Assembly (NCBI RefSeq): GCF_030150285.1
Contig: NZ_JASLGE010000084.1
Span: forward strand, 1-34,126
Reading direction: 5' to 3'
DNA length: 34,126 nt
From: Pseudomonas sp.
GTDB taxonomy: Bacteria; Pseudomonadota; Gammaproteobacteria; Pseudomonadales; Pseudomonadaceae
Under the pieces are notes generated by a model. That model saw only the letters and a program-made list of their open reading frames with translations, had not been told where the DNA came from and ran no database searches. The stretch's first letter is position 1, and each line of letters starts with the position of its first letter. A program made the translations under genes and the position numbers. Shown piece by piece: positions 17,003 through 25,454 of this stretch.

Positions 17003-18811
17003 ATGACCGAATCCAGCCCCACCTCAAGCGAATCGAGCTTGAAGATCTATCTGCGCCTCCTCAGCTATGTACGGCCTTATATCGGTCTTTTTTTGCTGAG
17101 TATTGTCGGCTTTCTGATTTTCGCGTCGACCCAGCCAATGCTGGGTTACATCCTCAAGTACTTTGTCGATGGTCTGTCCAACCCCGATGCGGTGTTGTTC
17201 CCGACGGTCCCTTACCTGCGCGACCTTCGGCTGCTGCAAGCCGTGCCGATCCTGATCGTACTGATTGCGGCCTGGCAAGGCCTGGGTTCCTTTTTGGGCA
17301 ACTACTTTCTGGCCAAAGTATCGCTGGGGCTGGTGCACGACCTGCGGGTTCAGTTGTTCAACAACCTGCTGGTGCTGCCGAACCGCTACTTTGACAAACA
17401 CAACTCGGGCCACCTGATTTCCCGTATCACGTTCAACGTGACGATGGTCACGGGGGCCGCCACAGACGCCATCAAAGTGGTGATCCGTGAAGGTATGACC
17501 GTGGTATTCCTGTTTGCCTCGCTGCTGTGGATGAACTGGCGGTTGACGTTGGTGATGGTCGCGATTTTGCCGTTGATTGCCGTGATGGTGAGCACGGCCA
17601 GCAAGAAATTCCGTAAACAGAGCAAGAAAATTCAGGCAGCTATGGGTGATGTGACGCACGTCGCGTCAGAAACCATCCAGGGTTACCGCGTGGTTCGCAG
17701 TTTTGGCGGCGAAGCCTACGAGCAAAAGCGTTTTCTGGAAGCCAGCCAAGGCAACACCGACAAACAACTGCGCATGACCCGTACCGGGGCGATCTACACT
17801 CCGATGCTGCAACTGGTTATCTACATCGCGATGGGCATTTTGATGTTCCTGGTGCTGTACATGCGCGGCGATGCCTCGGCAGGTGACATGATCGCCTACA
17901 TCACCCTGGCGGGGCTGCTGCCCAAGCCGATCCGTCAATTGTCGGAAGTCAGCTCGACGATTCAGAAAGGTGTGGCGGGTGCCGAGAGTATTTTCGAGCA
18001 ACTGGATGAGAAACCTGAGGTCGATACCGGCACCATCGAGCGCGACCATGTCACTGGCCGCCTTGATGTGCGCAACCTGAGCTTCACCTACCCCGACACC
18101 GACCGTCAGGTGCTCAAGGACGTGACGTTCTCGGCTGAGCCGGGGCAAATGGTGGCGCTGGTCGGGCGTTCGGGGAGCGGCAAGTCGACGCTGGCCAATT
18201 TGATCCCGCGCTTCTATCACCACACCTCGGGCGAAATTCTGCTCGATGGGGTCGAGATCGAAGATTATCGCTTGCTCAACCTGCGTCGCCATATCGCGCA
18301 AGTGACCCAGAACGTGACCCTGTTTAGTGACACCGTGGCCAACAACATTGCCTACGGTGACCTGGCGGGTGCGCCACGGGCCGACATCGAGCGAGCCGCG
18401 CGTGATGCTTACGCGATGGACTTTATTGAGCAACTGCCGCAAGGCCTGGACACCCCCGTGGGTGAGAACGGCGTGCTGTTGTCCGGTGGTCAGCGCCAGC
18501 GCCTGGCGATTGCCCGCGCCCTGCTCAAGAATGCGCCATTGTTGATTCTCGACGAAGCGACCTCGGCGCTGGACACCGAGTCGGAGCGTCATATTCAGGC
18601 GGCGCTGGACCAGGTCATGAAGGGCCGCACCACGCTGGTGATTGCGCACCGTCTTTCGACCATCGAAAAAGCCGACCTGATTCTGGTGATGGACCAAGGT
18701 CAGATCGTTGAGCGTGGCACCCATAGCGAGTTGCTGGCGCAGAACGGTTATTACGCCCGTCTGCACTCAATGGGCCTTGATGCGCCGCTGGCGTCTGGCG
18801 ATATCGCCTGA
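17003..18811 (+). CDS. msbA: Lipid A-core flippase MsbA (ABC transporter)
   Basis: MsbA is a homodimeric inner-membrane ABC exporter that flips lipid A-core to the periplasmic leaflet using ATP. The 602-residue protein has an N-terminal six-helix transmembrane domain (about 25-330) and a nucleotide-binding domain with Walker A GRSGSGKST (388-396), signature LSGGQ (493-497), Walker B LLILDEAT (D517, E518) and the H-loop IAHRLST. I chose the ATG at 17003 (MTESSPTSSES); the frame stays open to an ATG at 16844, but that would add 53 residues without transporter character and overlap waaL. It is divergent from waaL with 157 bases between them. Confidence 0.96.
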   Translation: MTESSPTSSESSLKIYLRLLSYVRPYIGLFLLSIVGFLIFASTQPMLGYILKYFVDGLSNPDAVLFPTVPYLRDLRLLQAVPILIVLIAAWQGLGSFLGNYFLAKVSLGLVHDLRVQLFNNLLVLPNRYFDKHNSGHLISRITFNVTMVTGAATDAIKVVIREGMTVVFLFASLLWMNWRLTLVMVAILPLIAVMVSTASKKFRKQSKKIQAAMGDVTHVASETIQGYRVVRSFGGEAYEQKRFLEASQGNTDKQLRMTRTGAIYTPMLQLVIYIAMGILMFLVLYMRGDASAGDMIAYITLAGLLPKPIRQLSEVSSTIQKGVAGAESIFEQLDEKPEVDTGTIERDHVTGRLDVRNLSFTYPDTDRQVLKDVTFSAEPGQMVALVGRSGSGKSTLANLIPRFYHHTSGEILLDGVEIEDYRLLNLRRHIAQVTQNVTLFSDTVANNIAYGDLAGAPRADIERAARDAYAMDFIEQLPQGLDTPVGENGVLLSGGQRQRLAIARALLKNAPLLILDEATSALDTESERHIQAALDQVMKGRTTLVIAHRLSTIEKADLILVMDQGQIVERGTHSELLAQNGYYARLHSMGLDAPLASGDIA

Positions 18812-18827
18812 AATTGACGACCAGGCC

Positions 18828-18856
18828 TGTGGGAGCGGGCACACCTGCTCCCACCT
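18828..18856. repeat. REP-like palindrome after msbA
   Basis: The sequence gtgggagcgggcacacctgc followed by tcccac forms an 8-bp stem (gtgggagc/gctcccac) around a short loop. It is a different REP type from the gtaggagcgag copies in this window and may act as a transcription stop between msbA and hldE. Confidence 0.6.
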
Positions 18857-18894
18857 CTGACAGTGCTTCTTATTCCTGCGATTAACACCGTGAA

Positions 18895-18922
18895 CTGACC
18901 TGCGTTCACCCTGTGTTAATAT
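18895..18922 (+). promoter_or_regulatory. Putative promoter of hldE
   Basis: ctgacc (18895-18900) and taatat (18917-18922) are separated by 16 bases and lie 33 bases before the hldE ATG. The match to the sigma-70 consensus is moderate, but it is the best candidate in the gap. Confidence 0.4.
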
Positions 18923-18955
18923 CGCGCCCCTGTTCATTTTGTATGTGGGTTCTCC

Positions 18956-20377
18956 ATGAAGTTGTCCATGCCGCGATTCGATCAAGCCCCTGTCTTGGTG
19001 GTAGGCGATGTCATGCTCGACCGTTATTGGCATGGCGGGACCTCACGGATTTCCCCTGAGGCACCCGTGCCGGTGGTTAAAGTCGAGCAAATCGAGGACC
19101 GCCCCGGTGGTGCCGCCAACGTTGCGCTTAACATTGCGGCGCTCGGTGCGCCAGCCTCATTGGTTGGCGTGACGGGTGACGATGAAGCTGCCGACAGCCT
19201 GGCCAACAGCCTTCGAGGCGCAGGTGTGCGCGCCCTGTTCCAGCGCATTGCGCACCAGCCCACTATCGTCAAACTGCGGGTTATGAGCCGTCACCAGCAA
19301 CTGCTGCGTATCGACTTTGAAGAGCCCTTTGCCACCGACGCCCTTGCGCTGGGAGCTGAAGTCGAAAGCCTGCTGGATGGCATCAAGGTGCTGGTGCTGT
19401 CTGACTACGGCAAGGGTGCGCTGAAAAACCATCAAGTGCTGATTCAGGCCGCCCGTGAGCGCGGTATTCCCGTGCTGGCCGACCCTAAAGGCAAAGACTT
19501 TTCGATCTACCGTGGCGCGAGCCTGATCACACCGAACCTCAGCGAGTTTGAAACCATCGTCGGCGGTTGCGTCGACGAGGCTGACCTGGTGGCCAAGGGG
19601 GCCAAGCTGATGGCCGACCTGGACTTGGGCGCGCTGCTGGTCACCCGTGGTGAACACGGCATGACCCTGCTGCGTCCGGGCTTTGCAGCCATGCACCTGC
19701 CGGCCCGCGCCCGTGAAGTGTTTGACGTCACCGGTGCTGGCGACACGGTCATTTCAACCCTGGCAGCGGCCATTGCAGCCGGCGAAGAACTGCCCCACGC
19801 GGTGGCCCTGGCCAATCTGGCGGCGGGCATCGTGGTCGGCAAGCTCGGCACGGCGGCCATCAGCGCGCCGGAACTGCGCCGTGCCATTCAGCGTTCGGAA
19901 GGCTCCGAGCGGGGCATATTGAGCCTTGATCAATTGCTGCTGGCCATTGATGACGCTCGGGCGCATAACGAGAAAATCGTTTTCACCAATGGCTGCTTTG
20001 ACATCCTGCATGCCGGGCATGTGACCTACCTGGAGCAGGCGCGCGCCCAAGGCGACCGCCTGATTGTGGCGGTCAATGACGATGCCTCCGTGAGCCGCCT
20101 CAAAGGTCCGGGCCGCCCGATCAACAGCGTGGACCGCCGCATGGCGGTGCTGGCCGGTCTGGGCGCTGTGGACTGGGTGATCAGCTTCCCAGAGGGCACC
20201 CCGGAGAACCTGCTGGCTCAGGTCAAACCGGACGTACTGGTCAAGGGCGGTGATTACGGGATTGACCAAGTGGTGGGTGCCGACATCGTGAGCGCGTATG
20301 GCGGCACCGTGAAAGTGCTGGGGCTGGTTGAAAACAGCTCGACCACGGCCATCGTCGAGAAAATCCGCGGCCAGTGA
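18956..20377 (+). CDS. hldE: Bifunctional heptose 7-phosphate kinase / heptose 1-phosphate adenylyltransferase HldE (RfaE)
   Basis: HldE makes two steps of ADP-L-glycero-D-manno-heptose synthesis in the cytoplasm: phosphorylation at C1 and transfer of AMP. The 473-residue length is typical. The N-terminal ribokinase/PfkB domain shows GDVMLDRYWHG at its start and DVTGAGDT at 257-264 with catalytic D263. The C-terminal nucleotidyltransferase domain (about 340-473) begins with TNGCFDILHAGH, carrying the HxGH motif. The start MKLSMPRFD fits the family start I remember; a second ATG four codons later is also possible. It supplies the heptose donor for the core enzymes in this window. Confidence 0.96.
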   Translation: MKLSMPRFDQAPVLVVGDVMLDRYWHGGTSRISPEAPVPVVKVEQIEDRPGGAANVALNIAALGAPASLVGVTGDDEAADSLANSLRGAGVRALFQRIAHQPTIVKLRVMSRHQQLLRIDFEEPFATDALALGAEVESLLDGIKVLVLSDYGKGALKNHQVLIQAARERGIPVLADPKGKDFSIYRGASLITPNLSEFETIVGGCVDEADLVAKGAKLMADLDLGALLVTRGEHGMTLLRPGFAAMHLPARAREVFDVTGAGDTVISTLAAAIAAGEELPHAVALANLAAGIVVGKLGTAAISAPELRRAIQRSEGSERGILSLDQLLLAIDDARAHNEKIVFTNGCFDILHAGHVTYLEQARAQGDRLIVAVNDDASVSRLKGPGRPINSVDRRMAVLAGLGAVDWVISFPEGTPENLLAQVKPDVLVKGGDYGIDQVVGADIVSAYGGTVKVLGLVENSSTTAIVEKIRGQ

Positions 20378-20388
20378 CCACGCAATCT

Positions 20389-20548
20389 GTGGGAACGAGT
20401 ATGTTCGTTGTCTTTTGACCTTTAAAAGATCGCGAGCAAGCTCGCTCCTACGGAGGATGGCAGCGTTTGTAGGAACGAGCTTGCTCGTGATCTTTTGACC
20501 TTTATAAGATCACGAGCAATCGAGCGTCGACCGGCTGCGCCTACAGGC
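20389..20548. repeat. Two consecutive REPIN-type repeats after hldE
   Basis: The first element (20389-20454) has a degenerate left arm (tgtgggaacgag) and an intact inverted right arm (gatcgcgagcaagctcgctc, then ctacgg). The second (20468 to about 20548) has an intact left arm (tgtaggaacgagcttgctcg), then gatcacgagcaa on the right, after which the match breaks down into tcgagcgtcgaccggctgcg. Both share the inner cttttgacctttaaaag or close variant. They fill the gap between convergent hldE and the next minus-strand gene. Confidence 0.82.
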
Positions 20549-20556
20549 ATATTGGG

Positions 20557-21513
20557 CTACTCGGCCTTTACGACCTTCCTGAATATCTGCCGGGCCTTTC
20601 CGGTCAGGCGCTTCAGACTCGACTCCTTGTCCGGTGCGCTCAAACCTTGCTGTTTGAGCCAGTCTTTCCAGCGAATTCGCTCTTCGCTGACCACCCAGCC
20701 CTTCTGCGGCGCAAAACTTTCCGCCAGGTATAAGCCTCGGGTGCTGGCGCGTTGCAGTTGGTCCTTGTGCAGGGTGTACAGCTCGGCGCACGGTTCGCCG
20801 TCAGTCAGTGGCATCAGGTACAGGTCCGGGCGCTTGCGGTCGAGCCGCGCCACCAGTTGGTCCCCTTCAAGCCGTTCGTCCACATGAAACAGGCTCAACG
20901 ACTTGGCTTCTTTGGGCACTTCAAGGCGCAGGTCGTAAATCAGTTGCAGGGAGGCGGTGGGTAAATGCACGTAGGCCCGTGGGCGTTCCAGCAGCGGTTG
21001 GCTGCCACAGCGCACCGGGCGGGCCGCGCCGGACAGCGGCGTGAGGCGAAAGGGCAGGGCTTCACGATAATGCAGCGCACTGACGTAAGGCGCGGGCAGC
21101 CATGTTTCGTTAAAGCGCCCACTGAGCCAGCCTTCGGGGGTTTCCAGCAAGCACTCTTCAGCAATTTCCTGAATGGCCGTGTGCAAGGGCAGATTGATCT
21201 CGTGGGCCGGTACGTAACCGGAGATCAGCTTAAGCACCACATCGCCGCGATCCTGGCGTCGCTGGCGCACCAGCACCCAGTAGTCGCGACCTTGCCAATT
21301 GAGCGTCAACCGCACGGAAACCCCAAGGTTGGCCAGTTCCAGGGCAAACCGCTCGATATCGGGCACGGTAACGTGCCGGCGTTTTTGCAGGGTCTGGGTA
21401 AAGTTCAGGGGCATGCCGATGCTCTGGTAGGCCAGGCCTTCGGGCGTCGCTTCGACAAACAGGGGCAGGGTTTTGAAGTCGCTGGGGTTCTTGCGAATAA
21501 GCGAACGCGGCAT
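20557..21513 (-). CDS. Conserved hypothetical protein with a Nudix-box-like motif
   Basis: I do not recognise this 318-residue protein with certainty; similar pseudomonad proteins have been labelled 'metal ABC transporter ATPase', but I see no Walker A or ABC signature to justify that. A stretch around residues 97-121 (SGYVPAHE ... AIQEIAEECLL) resembles a Nudix box, with G-x5-E followed after nine rather than seven residues by QEIAEE in place of REuxEE. That suggests a Nudix-like fold with doubtful hydrolase activity. No signal peptide or membrane segment is seen. It lies 43 bases downstream of the aldo/keto reductase on the same strand, so it is probably the third gene of that operon. Confidence 0.7.
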   Translation of the reverse strand: MPRSLIRKNPSDFKTLPLFVEATPEGLAYQSIGMPLNFTQTLQKRRHVTVPDIERFALELANLGVSVRLTLNWQGRDYWVLVRQRRQDRGDVVLKLISGYVPAHEINLPLHTAIQEIAEECLLETPEGWLSGRFNETWLPAPYVSALHYREALPFRLTPLSGAARPVRCGSQPLLERPRAYVHLPTASLQLIYDLRLEVPKEAKSLSLFHVDERLEGDQLVARLDRKRPDLYLMPLTDGEPCAELYTLHKDQLQRASTRGLYLAESFAPQKGWVVSEERIRWKDWLKQQGLSAPDKESSLKRLTGKARQIFRKVVKAE

Positions 21514-21556
21514 ATGACGGCTCCTTCTTGCGTCGGGGTCGGCCGCGTCGGCGGCA

Positions 21557-22369
21557 TCAGCGGGTGTGCAGGACCTGCGCCACCGTTGTCACGTTATGGG
21601 CCAGATGCAAAGGATTGATGGTGCCGACAATAGCACTGGCAACCCCGTGATGGCCAAATACCAGTTCGAAGCTGGCACGCACTGGATCGACCCCGGGACT
21701 CAAGCAGACATGGCCACTGGCCAAGGCTTTCTTGACCAGAATGGCCTTGCCATGGGCGGCAGCGTAATCGATGACGGGTTGCTCGGCTTGATCGTTAAGG
21801 TTGTACGTGACCATCGCACAGTCGCCGGTTTCCAAGGCTTTGAGCCCGCCTTCGACGGTTTTGCCCGAGAGCCCGAAGCCGCGAATCTTGCCTTCGCGCT
21901 TGAGGGCGGCCAGCGTGTCGTACACCTCGTGGGTATTCAGAATGGCGAGGTCATTGCCGTCAGAATGCACCAGTACCATGTCGATGAAATCTGTTTCCAA
22001 GCGTTGCAGGCTACGTTCCACCGAGCGGCGGGTATGGGCGGCGCTGAAATCGTGGCTGGAGTGGCCGCCGACGAACTCTTCACCCACTTTGCTGACAATT
22101 ACCCAGTCCTGGCGCTGACCGCGCAATAGCGGGCCCAGTCGCTCCTCACTGCGGCCATAGGCCGGCGCGGTGTCGATCAGGTTGATGCCCAGATCACGGC
22201 AGAGTTTGAGCAGCCTGCGCGCTTCATCGTCGTTCGGGATCTGGAAACCATTGGGGTACTTCACCCCTTGGTCGCGCCCCAGTTTAACGGTGCCCAGGCC
22301 CAGTGGCGACACCTTCAGGCCGGTGCTGCCCAGTGGGCGATGAAGGTCGTGCAGGGTGGGCTGGCTCAT
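21557..22369 (-). CDS. Aldo/keto reductase
   Basis: This 270-residue NAD(P)H-dependent oxidoreductase has the (beta/alpha)8 aldo/keto reductase fold. The catalytic tetrad is visible: D66 and Y71 in IDTAPAYG, K94 in VSKVG and H135 in VLVHSDG. The substrate is unknown. Its start codon overlaps the stop of the upstream FAD oxidoreductase by four bases (ATGA on the minus strand), so the two are co-translated and may act on the same metabolite. The same pair occurs near waaA in P. aeruginosa. Confidence 0.9.
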   Translation of the reverse strand: MSQPTLHDLHRPLGSTGLKVSPLGLGTVKLGRDQGVKYPNGFQIPNDDEARRLLKLCRDLGINLIDTAPAYGRSEERLGPLLRGQRQDWVIVSKVGEEFVGGHSSHDFSAAHTRRSVERSLQRLETDFIDMVLVHSDGNDLAILNTHEVYDTLAALKREGKIRGFGLSGKTVEGGLKALETGDCAMVTYNLNDQAEQPVIDYAAAHGKAILVKKALASGHVCLSPGVDPVRASFELVFGHHGVASAIVGTINPLHLAHNVTTVAQVLHTR

Positions 22370-23541
22370 GGCAACAGTTGCTCCCAGGCGGTTTTGCCCA
22401 AGGGTGGGCGCGGGAAGTCGGGCAGGGCGGGGGCGTTGCCCGGCGTGATGCCGTCATGCTCAAGGGCCTTGAGCACGCGGTCCGCGAAGTCCGGGGCCAA
22501 GGCCAGCTTGGTCGGCCAGCCGACCAGCAAGCGCCCCTGATCGGCCAGGAAAGCGTTGTCCGGGCGTACCAGCCCCGATTGCGCGGGTTCAGCGCGATTG
22601 ACCCGCAACGTGGCCCACTGCGCCTGGCTCAAGTCGACCCACGGCAACAAGTTGCCCAGTTCTTTCTGCGCCACGGCAATCTGCTCGGCCGGTTCACGGG
22701 CCACGCCATCGGCCTCGGCGATATCGCCGCCCAAGTACCACACCCATTCGCCATTGGCGGCTGGGTGAGTGGTCACGGTGATGCGCGGCTTGGGGCCGCC
22801 ACCCAGGCAGTGGGCATACAGCGGTTTGAGGCTCGGGCCCTTGACCAGCACCATGTGCAGCGGGCGCAACTGTTGCGCGGGTACGCTAATGCCGGCGCTG
22901 CTCAACAGGTCGGCATTGCCCGCCCCCGCGCTGAACACGATGCGCTGGGCATGAATGTCACGGCCGTCGACCCGCAGGCCGATCAGCTCGTTGTGCTCAA
23001 AAAGAGGTTCGATTTGTTGACCGGCCAACAGGCCATCCCCTGCCAGTCCAGCCAGACGCTCGATCAGGCTGGGTACATCGACCACCAGTTCAGCCAAGCG
23101 ATAGACCTTGCCCTTGAAACGCGGGTTTTGCAGGGCCGGGGGCAATTGATCGCCTTTGACCTGATCGACGCGCCCGCGCACCGCCTTACTGGCAAAGAAA
23201 CTGGTGAGGTTGCCGGCCAAGGTGCCGGGCGACCACAGGTAATGGGCTTCGGACAGCACGCGAACGCCGCGCAGATCCAATTCGCCGTCACCGGCCAGGG
23301 CTTCGCGCCAACGGCGGGGCATATCGGCAATGGCTTCGGATGCACCGGTCAGGGCACCGTGCAGGGCGTATTTGGCCCCGCCATGAATGATGCCTTGGGA
23401 TTTCACACTCTGGCCGCCGCCGAGGCTTTCGCGCTCGACCACCACCGTCGAAAACCCCAAGCGGCGCAGGCGGGCATTGAGCCAAAGGCCAGCAACCCCC
23501 GCGCCGACAATCAGCACGTCGGTGGAAATAACAGATGGCAT
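22366..23541 (-). CDS. FAD-dependent oxidoreductase (DAO family)
   Basis: The 391-residue protein starts with a Rossmann FAD-binding motif, VLIVGAGVAGLWLNARLRR (GxGxxG at residues 12-17), ending in an acidic residue after VVVE that should bind the ribose of FAD. The next segment, GGGQSVKSQGIIHGGAKY, is typical of DAO-type or glycerol-3-phosphate-dehydrogenase-like flavoenzymes. No quinone or haem site is evident. It is the first gene of a minus-strand set with the aldo/keto reductase and the Nudix-like gene. The substrate cannot be deduced. Confidence 0.88.
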   Translation of the reverse strand: MPSVISTDVLIVGAGVAGLWLNARLRRLGFSTVVVERESLGGGQSVKSQGIIHGGAKYALHGALTGASEAIADMPRRWREALAGDGELDLRGVRVLSEAHYLWSPGTLAGNLTSFFASKAVRGRVDQVKGDQLPPALQNPRFKGKVYRLAELVVDVPSLIERLAGLAGDGLLAGQQIEPLFEHNELIGLRVDGRDIHAQRIVFSAGAGNADLLSSAGISVPAQQLRPLHMVLVKGPSLKPLYAHCLGGGPKPRITVTTHPAANGEWVWYLGGDIAEADGVAREPAEQIAVAQKELGNLLPWVDLSQAQWATLRVNRAEPAQSGLVRPDNAFLADQGRLLVGWPTKLALAPDFADRVLKALEHDGITPGNAPALPDFPRPPLGKTAWEQLLP

Positions 23542-23581
23542 GGGCGACCTCAGGCTTTAAAGACAAAGAAGCAGTATAAAG

Positions 23582-23692
23582 AAGCTGCAAGCTGCAAGCT
23601 GCAAGTAAAGGCAAGATCAGAAGCGGTGTGATGGCTGGCTTTTGATCTCGCTATTATTTGTAGCTCAAAACTTGCCGCTTGCCGCTGCTTCA
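23582..23692. repeat. Tandem 7-bp repeat within an imperfect inverted repeat
   Basis: Three exact copies of aagctgc (23582-23602) followed by aag form the left arm. The right arm, cttgccgcttgccgctgctt then c (about 23672-23692), is an imperfect reverse complement. It lies between the SMR gene and the FAD oxidoreductase gene and touches the end of the SMR coding sequence. The arm sequence is shared with the inverted repeat at 31803-31852. Confidence 0.7.
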
Positions 23693-24022
23693 ATGCCCCG
23701 CCGTTTTCGAGAACAGTTGAATCACCACCACGCCCAACACAATCAGGCCCATGCCGAGCATGGCTGGTAGGTCGAGCTTTTGCCCGTAGATAAACAGCGC
23801 GGCAATGCTCACCATCACAATGCCCATGCCCGCCCACACCGCGTACGCCACGCCCACCGGAATGGTGCGCACCACCAGTGTCAGCATCCAGAACGCCGTT
23901 GCGTAGCCCGCGATGACCAGGATCAGCGGTAAGGGTGTGCTGAACCCTTTGATCGCCTTCATCGAAACAGTAGCAATCACTTCGGCGCAGATGGCGATAG
24001 CCAAGTAGTAGTAGGCGTTCAT
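23690..24022 (-). CDS. Small multidrug resistance (SMR) family transporter
   Basis: This 110-residue inner-membrane protein has four predicted transmembrane helices. The EmrE key residues are at the same numbers: E14 (proton and substrate binding), Y60 and W63. It therefore probably exports cationic compounds or guanidinium-like substrates as an antiparallel dimer, in exchange for protons; the substrate class (Qac or Gdx) is not settled. I chose the start at 24022 (MNAYYYLAIAICAE), which gives E14; an ATG 14 codons upstream would break the normal SMR length. It is divergent from waaA with 150 bases between them. Confidence 0.92.
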   Translation of the reverse strand: MNAYYYLAIAICAEVIATVSMKAIKGFSTPLPLILVIAGYATAFWMLTLVVRTIPVGVAYAVWAGMGIVMVSIAALFIYGQKLDLPAMLGMGLIVLGVVVIQLFSKTAGH

Positions 24023-24172
24023 GGAGGAATCCTGAAGGGAGGGGGCGGAGCAATTTATCAGCAAGTAATTCTAGAGGTTGTGAAAATGTGTAGGGGGCTT
24101 TTTGTCGCGCCTTGAAAGGACCGTGTTCGGTGCCATCATCGTGGAAGTCGTTTTCAAGTAAACTCCGGGCCC

Positions 24173-25450
24173 ATGAATAGAACTCTCTACACCTTGCTGT
24201 TTCATCTGGGGCTGCCATTGGTGGCGATTCGCTTATGGCTGCGGGCACGTAAAGCCCCGGCGTATGCCAAGCGCATTGGCGAGCGTTTCGCGCTCAACCT
24301 GCCAGCCCTGCAGCCCGGCGGGATCTGGGTGCACGCCGTGTCCGTCGGTGAAAGCATCGCCGCCGCCCCGATGATCCGGGCGTTGCTGCAACGTTATCCA
24401 CAGTTGCCGATTACCGTGACCTGCATGACTCCGACCGGTTCGGAGCGCATTCAAGCCCTGTTCGCCGACGAACCACGCATTCAGCACTGTTATTTGCCTT
24501 ACGACCTGCCATGGGCCGCCGCGCGTTTTCTGGGCCGGGTGCAGCCCAAGCTGGCGGTGATCATGGAAACCGAATTGTGGCCTAACCATATTCATCAATG
24601 CGCCAAGCGTGGCATTCCGGTGGCACTGGCCAATGCGCGGTTGTCGGCCCGTTCGGCCAAGGGGTATGCGCGCTTCGCCAAGCTCACCCGGCCAATGCTC
24701 GAAGAGATGAGCCTGATCGCGGTACAGACCGAAGCCGAAGCCGAGCGCTTCCTCCAGTTGGGTGCCCGGCCTGAGTGCGTGCAAGTGACCGGTTCGATCA
24801 AGTTTGACCTGACGATTGACCCTCAGTTGCTGATCAAGGCCCGCGCGCTGCGCGAGCAATGGCAGGCGCTGGAGCGCCCGGTGTGGATCGCCGCCAGCAC
24901 CCATGACGGTGAGGATGCAATCGTGCTGGCGGCGCATCGGCAGTTGCTCGCCAGCTACCCGAACGCCCTGTTGATTTTGGTGCCGCGCCACCCGGAACGC
25001 TTTAACGCGGTGTTCGAGCTATGCCAGAGCGAAGGTTTCAACACGGTACGGCGCTCGACTGCAACGCCGGTCAGCGCGCAGACGCAGGTGCTGTTGGGCG
25101 ACACCATGGGCGAGCTGCTGTTTTTGTATGCCTTGGCAGACAGTGCTTTTGTGGGTGGCAGCCTGGTGCCCAACGGCGGCCATAACCTGCTGGAGCCCGC
25201 AGCGCTGGCCAAGCCGGTATTGAGTGGCCCGCACCTGTTCAACTTTCTCGAAATCGCCGCGTTGTTGCGCGAGGCCGGTGCATTGGAGGAGGTAGACGAT
25301 GCACAAGGCCTGGCCGTTGCAGTGCAGCGCCTGTTTGAGTTGCCGCAGGACGCGCACTTGATGGCTGAGGCCGGGTTGCGCGTGATGCGCACCAACCAGG
25401 GCGCTTTGCAGCGCCTGCTGGAGGGTTTGGGCAAGCTGCTGTCGCGCTAG
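24173..25450 (+). CDS. waaA: 3-deoxy-D-manno-octulosonic acid (Kdo) transferase WaaA
   Basis: WaaA (KdtA) transfers Kdo from CMP-Kdo to lipid IVA at the cytoplasmic side of the inner membrane, the first inner-core step. The 425-residue protein has the expected N-terminal membrane anchor (about 1-24), the acceptor-domain motif VHAVSVGESIAA with conserved E60, and the donor-domain segment SLVPNGGHNLLEPAALAKPV near residue 330. Length and motifs match the bifunctional enterobacterial/pseudomonad type. It is monocistronic and ends four bases before the convergent toxin-like gene, with no terminator visible between. Confidence 0.95.
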   Translation: MNRTLYTLLFHLGLPLVAIRLWLRARKAPAYAKRIGERFALNLPALQPGGIWVHAVSVGESIAAAPMIRALLQRYPQLPITVTCMTPTGSERIQALFADEPRIQHCYLPYDLPWAAARFLGRVQPKLAVIMETELWPNHIHQCAKRGIPVALANARLSARSAKGYARFAKLTRPMLEEMSLIAVQTEAEAERFLQLGARPECVQVTGSIKFDLTIDPQLLIKARALREQWQALERPVWIAASTHDGEDAIVLAAHRQLLASYPNALLILVPRHPERFNAVFELCQSEGFNTVRRSTATPVSAQTQVLLGDTMGELLFLYALADSAFVGGSLVPNGGHNLLEPAALAKPVLSGPHLFNFLEIAALLREAGALEEVDDAQGLAVAVQRLFELPQDAHLMAEAGLRVMRTNQGALQRLLEGLGKLLSR

Positions 25451-25454
25451 GTGC

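Noticed and set aside
20557..21513. Annotation as a metal ABC transporter ATPase
   Set aside because: No Walker A, LSGGQ signature or Walker B can be seen in the protein.
23582..23605. Start of a CRISPR array
   Set aside because: Only three adjacent 7-base units without spacers; no cas genes anywhere in the window.
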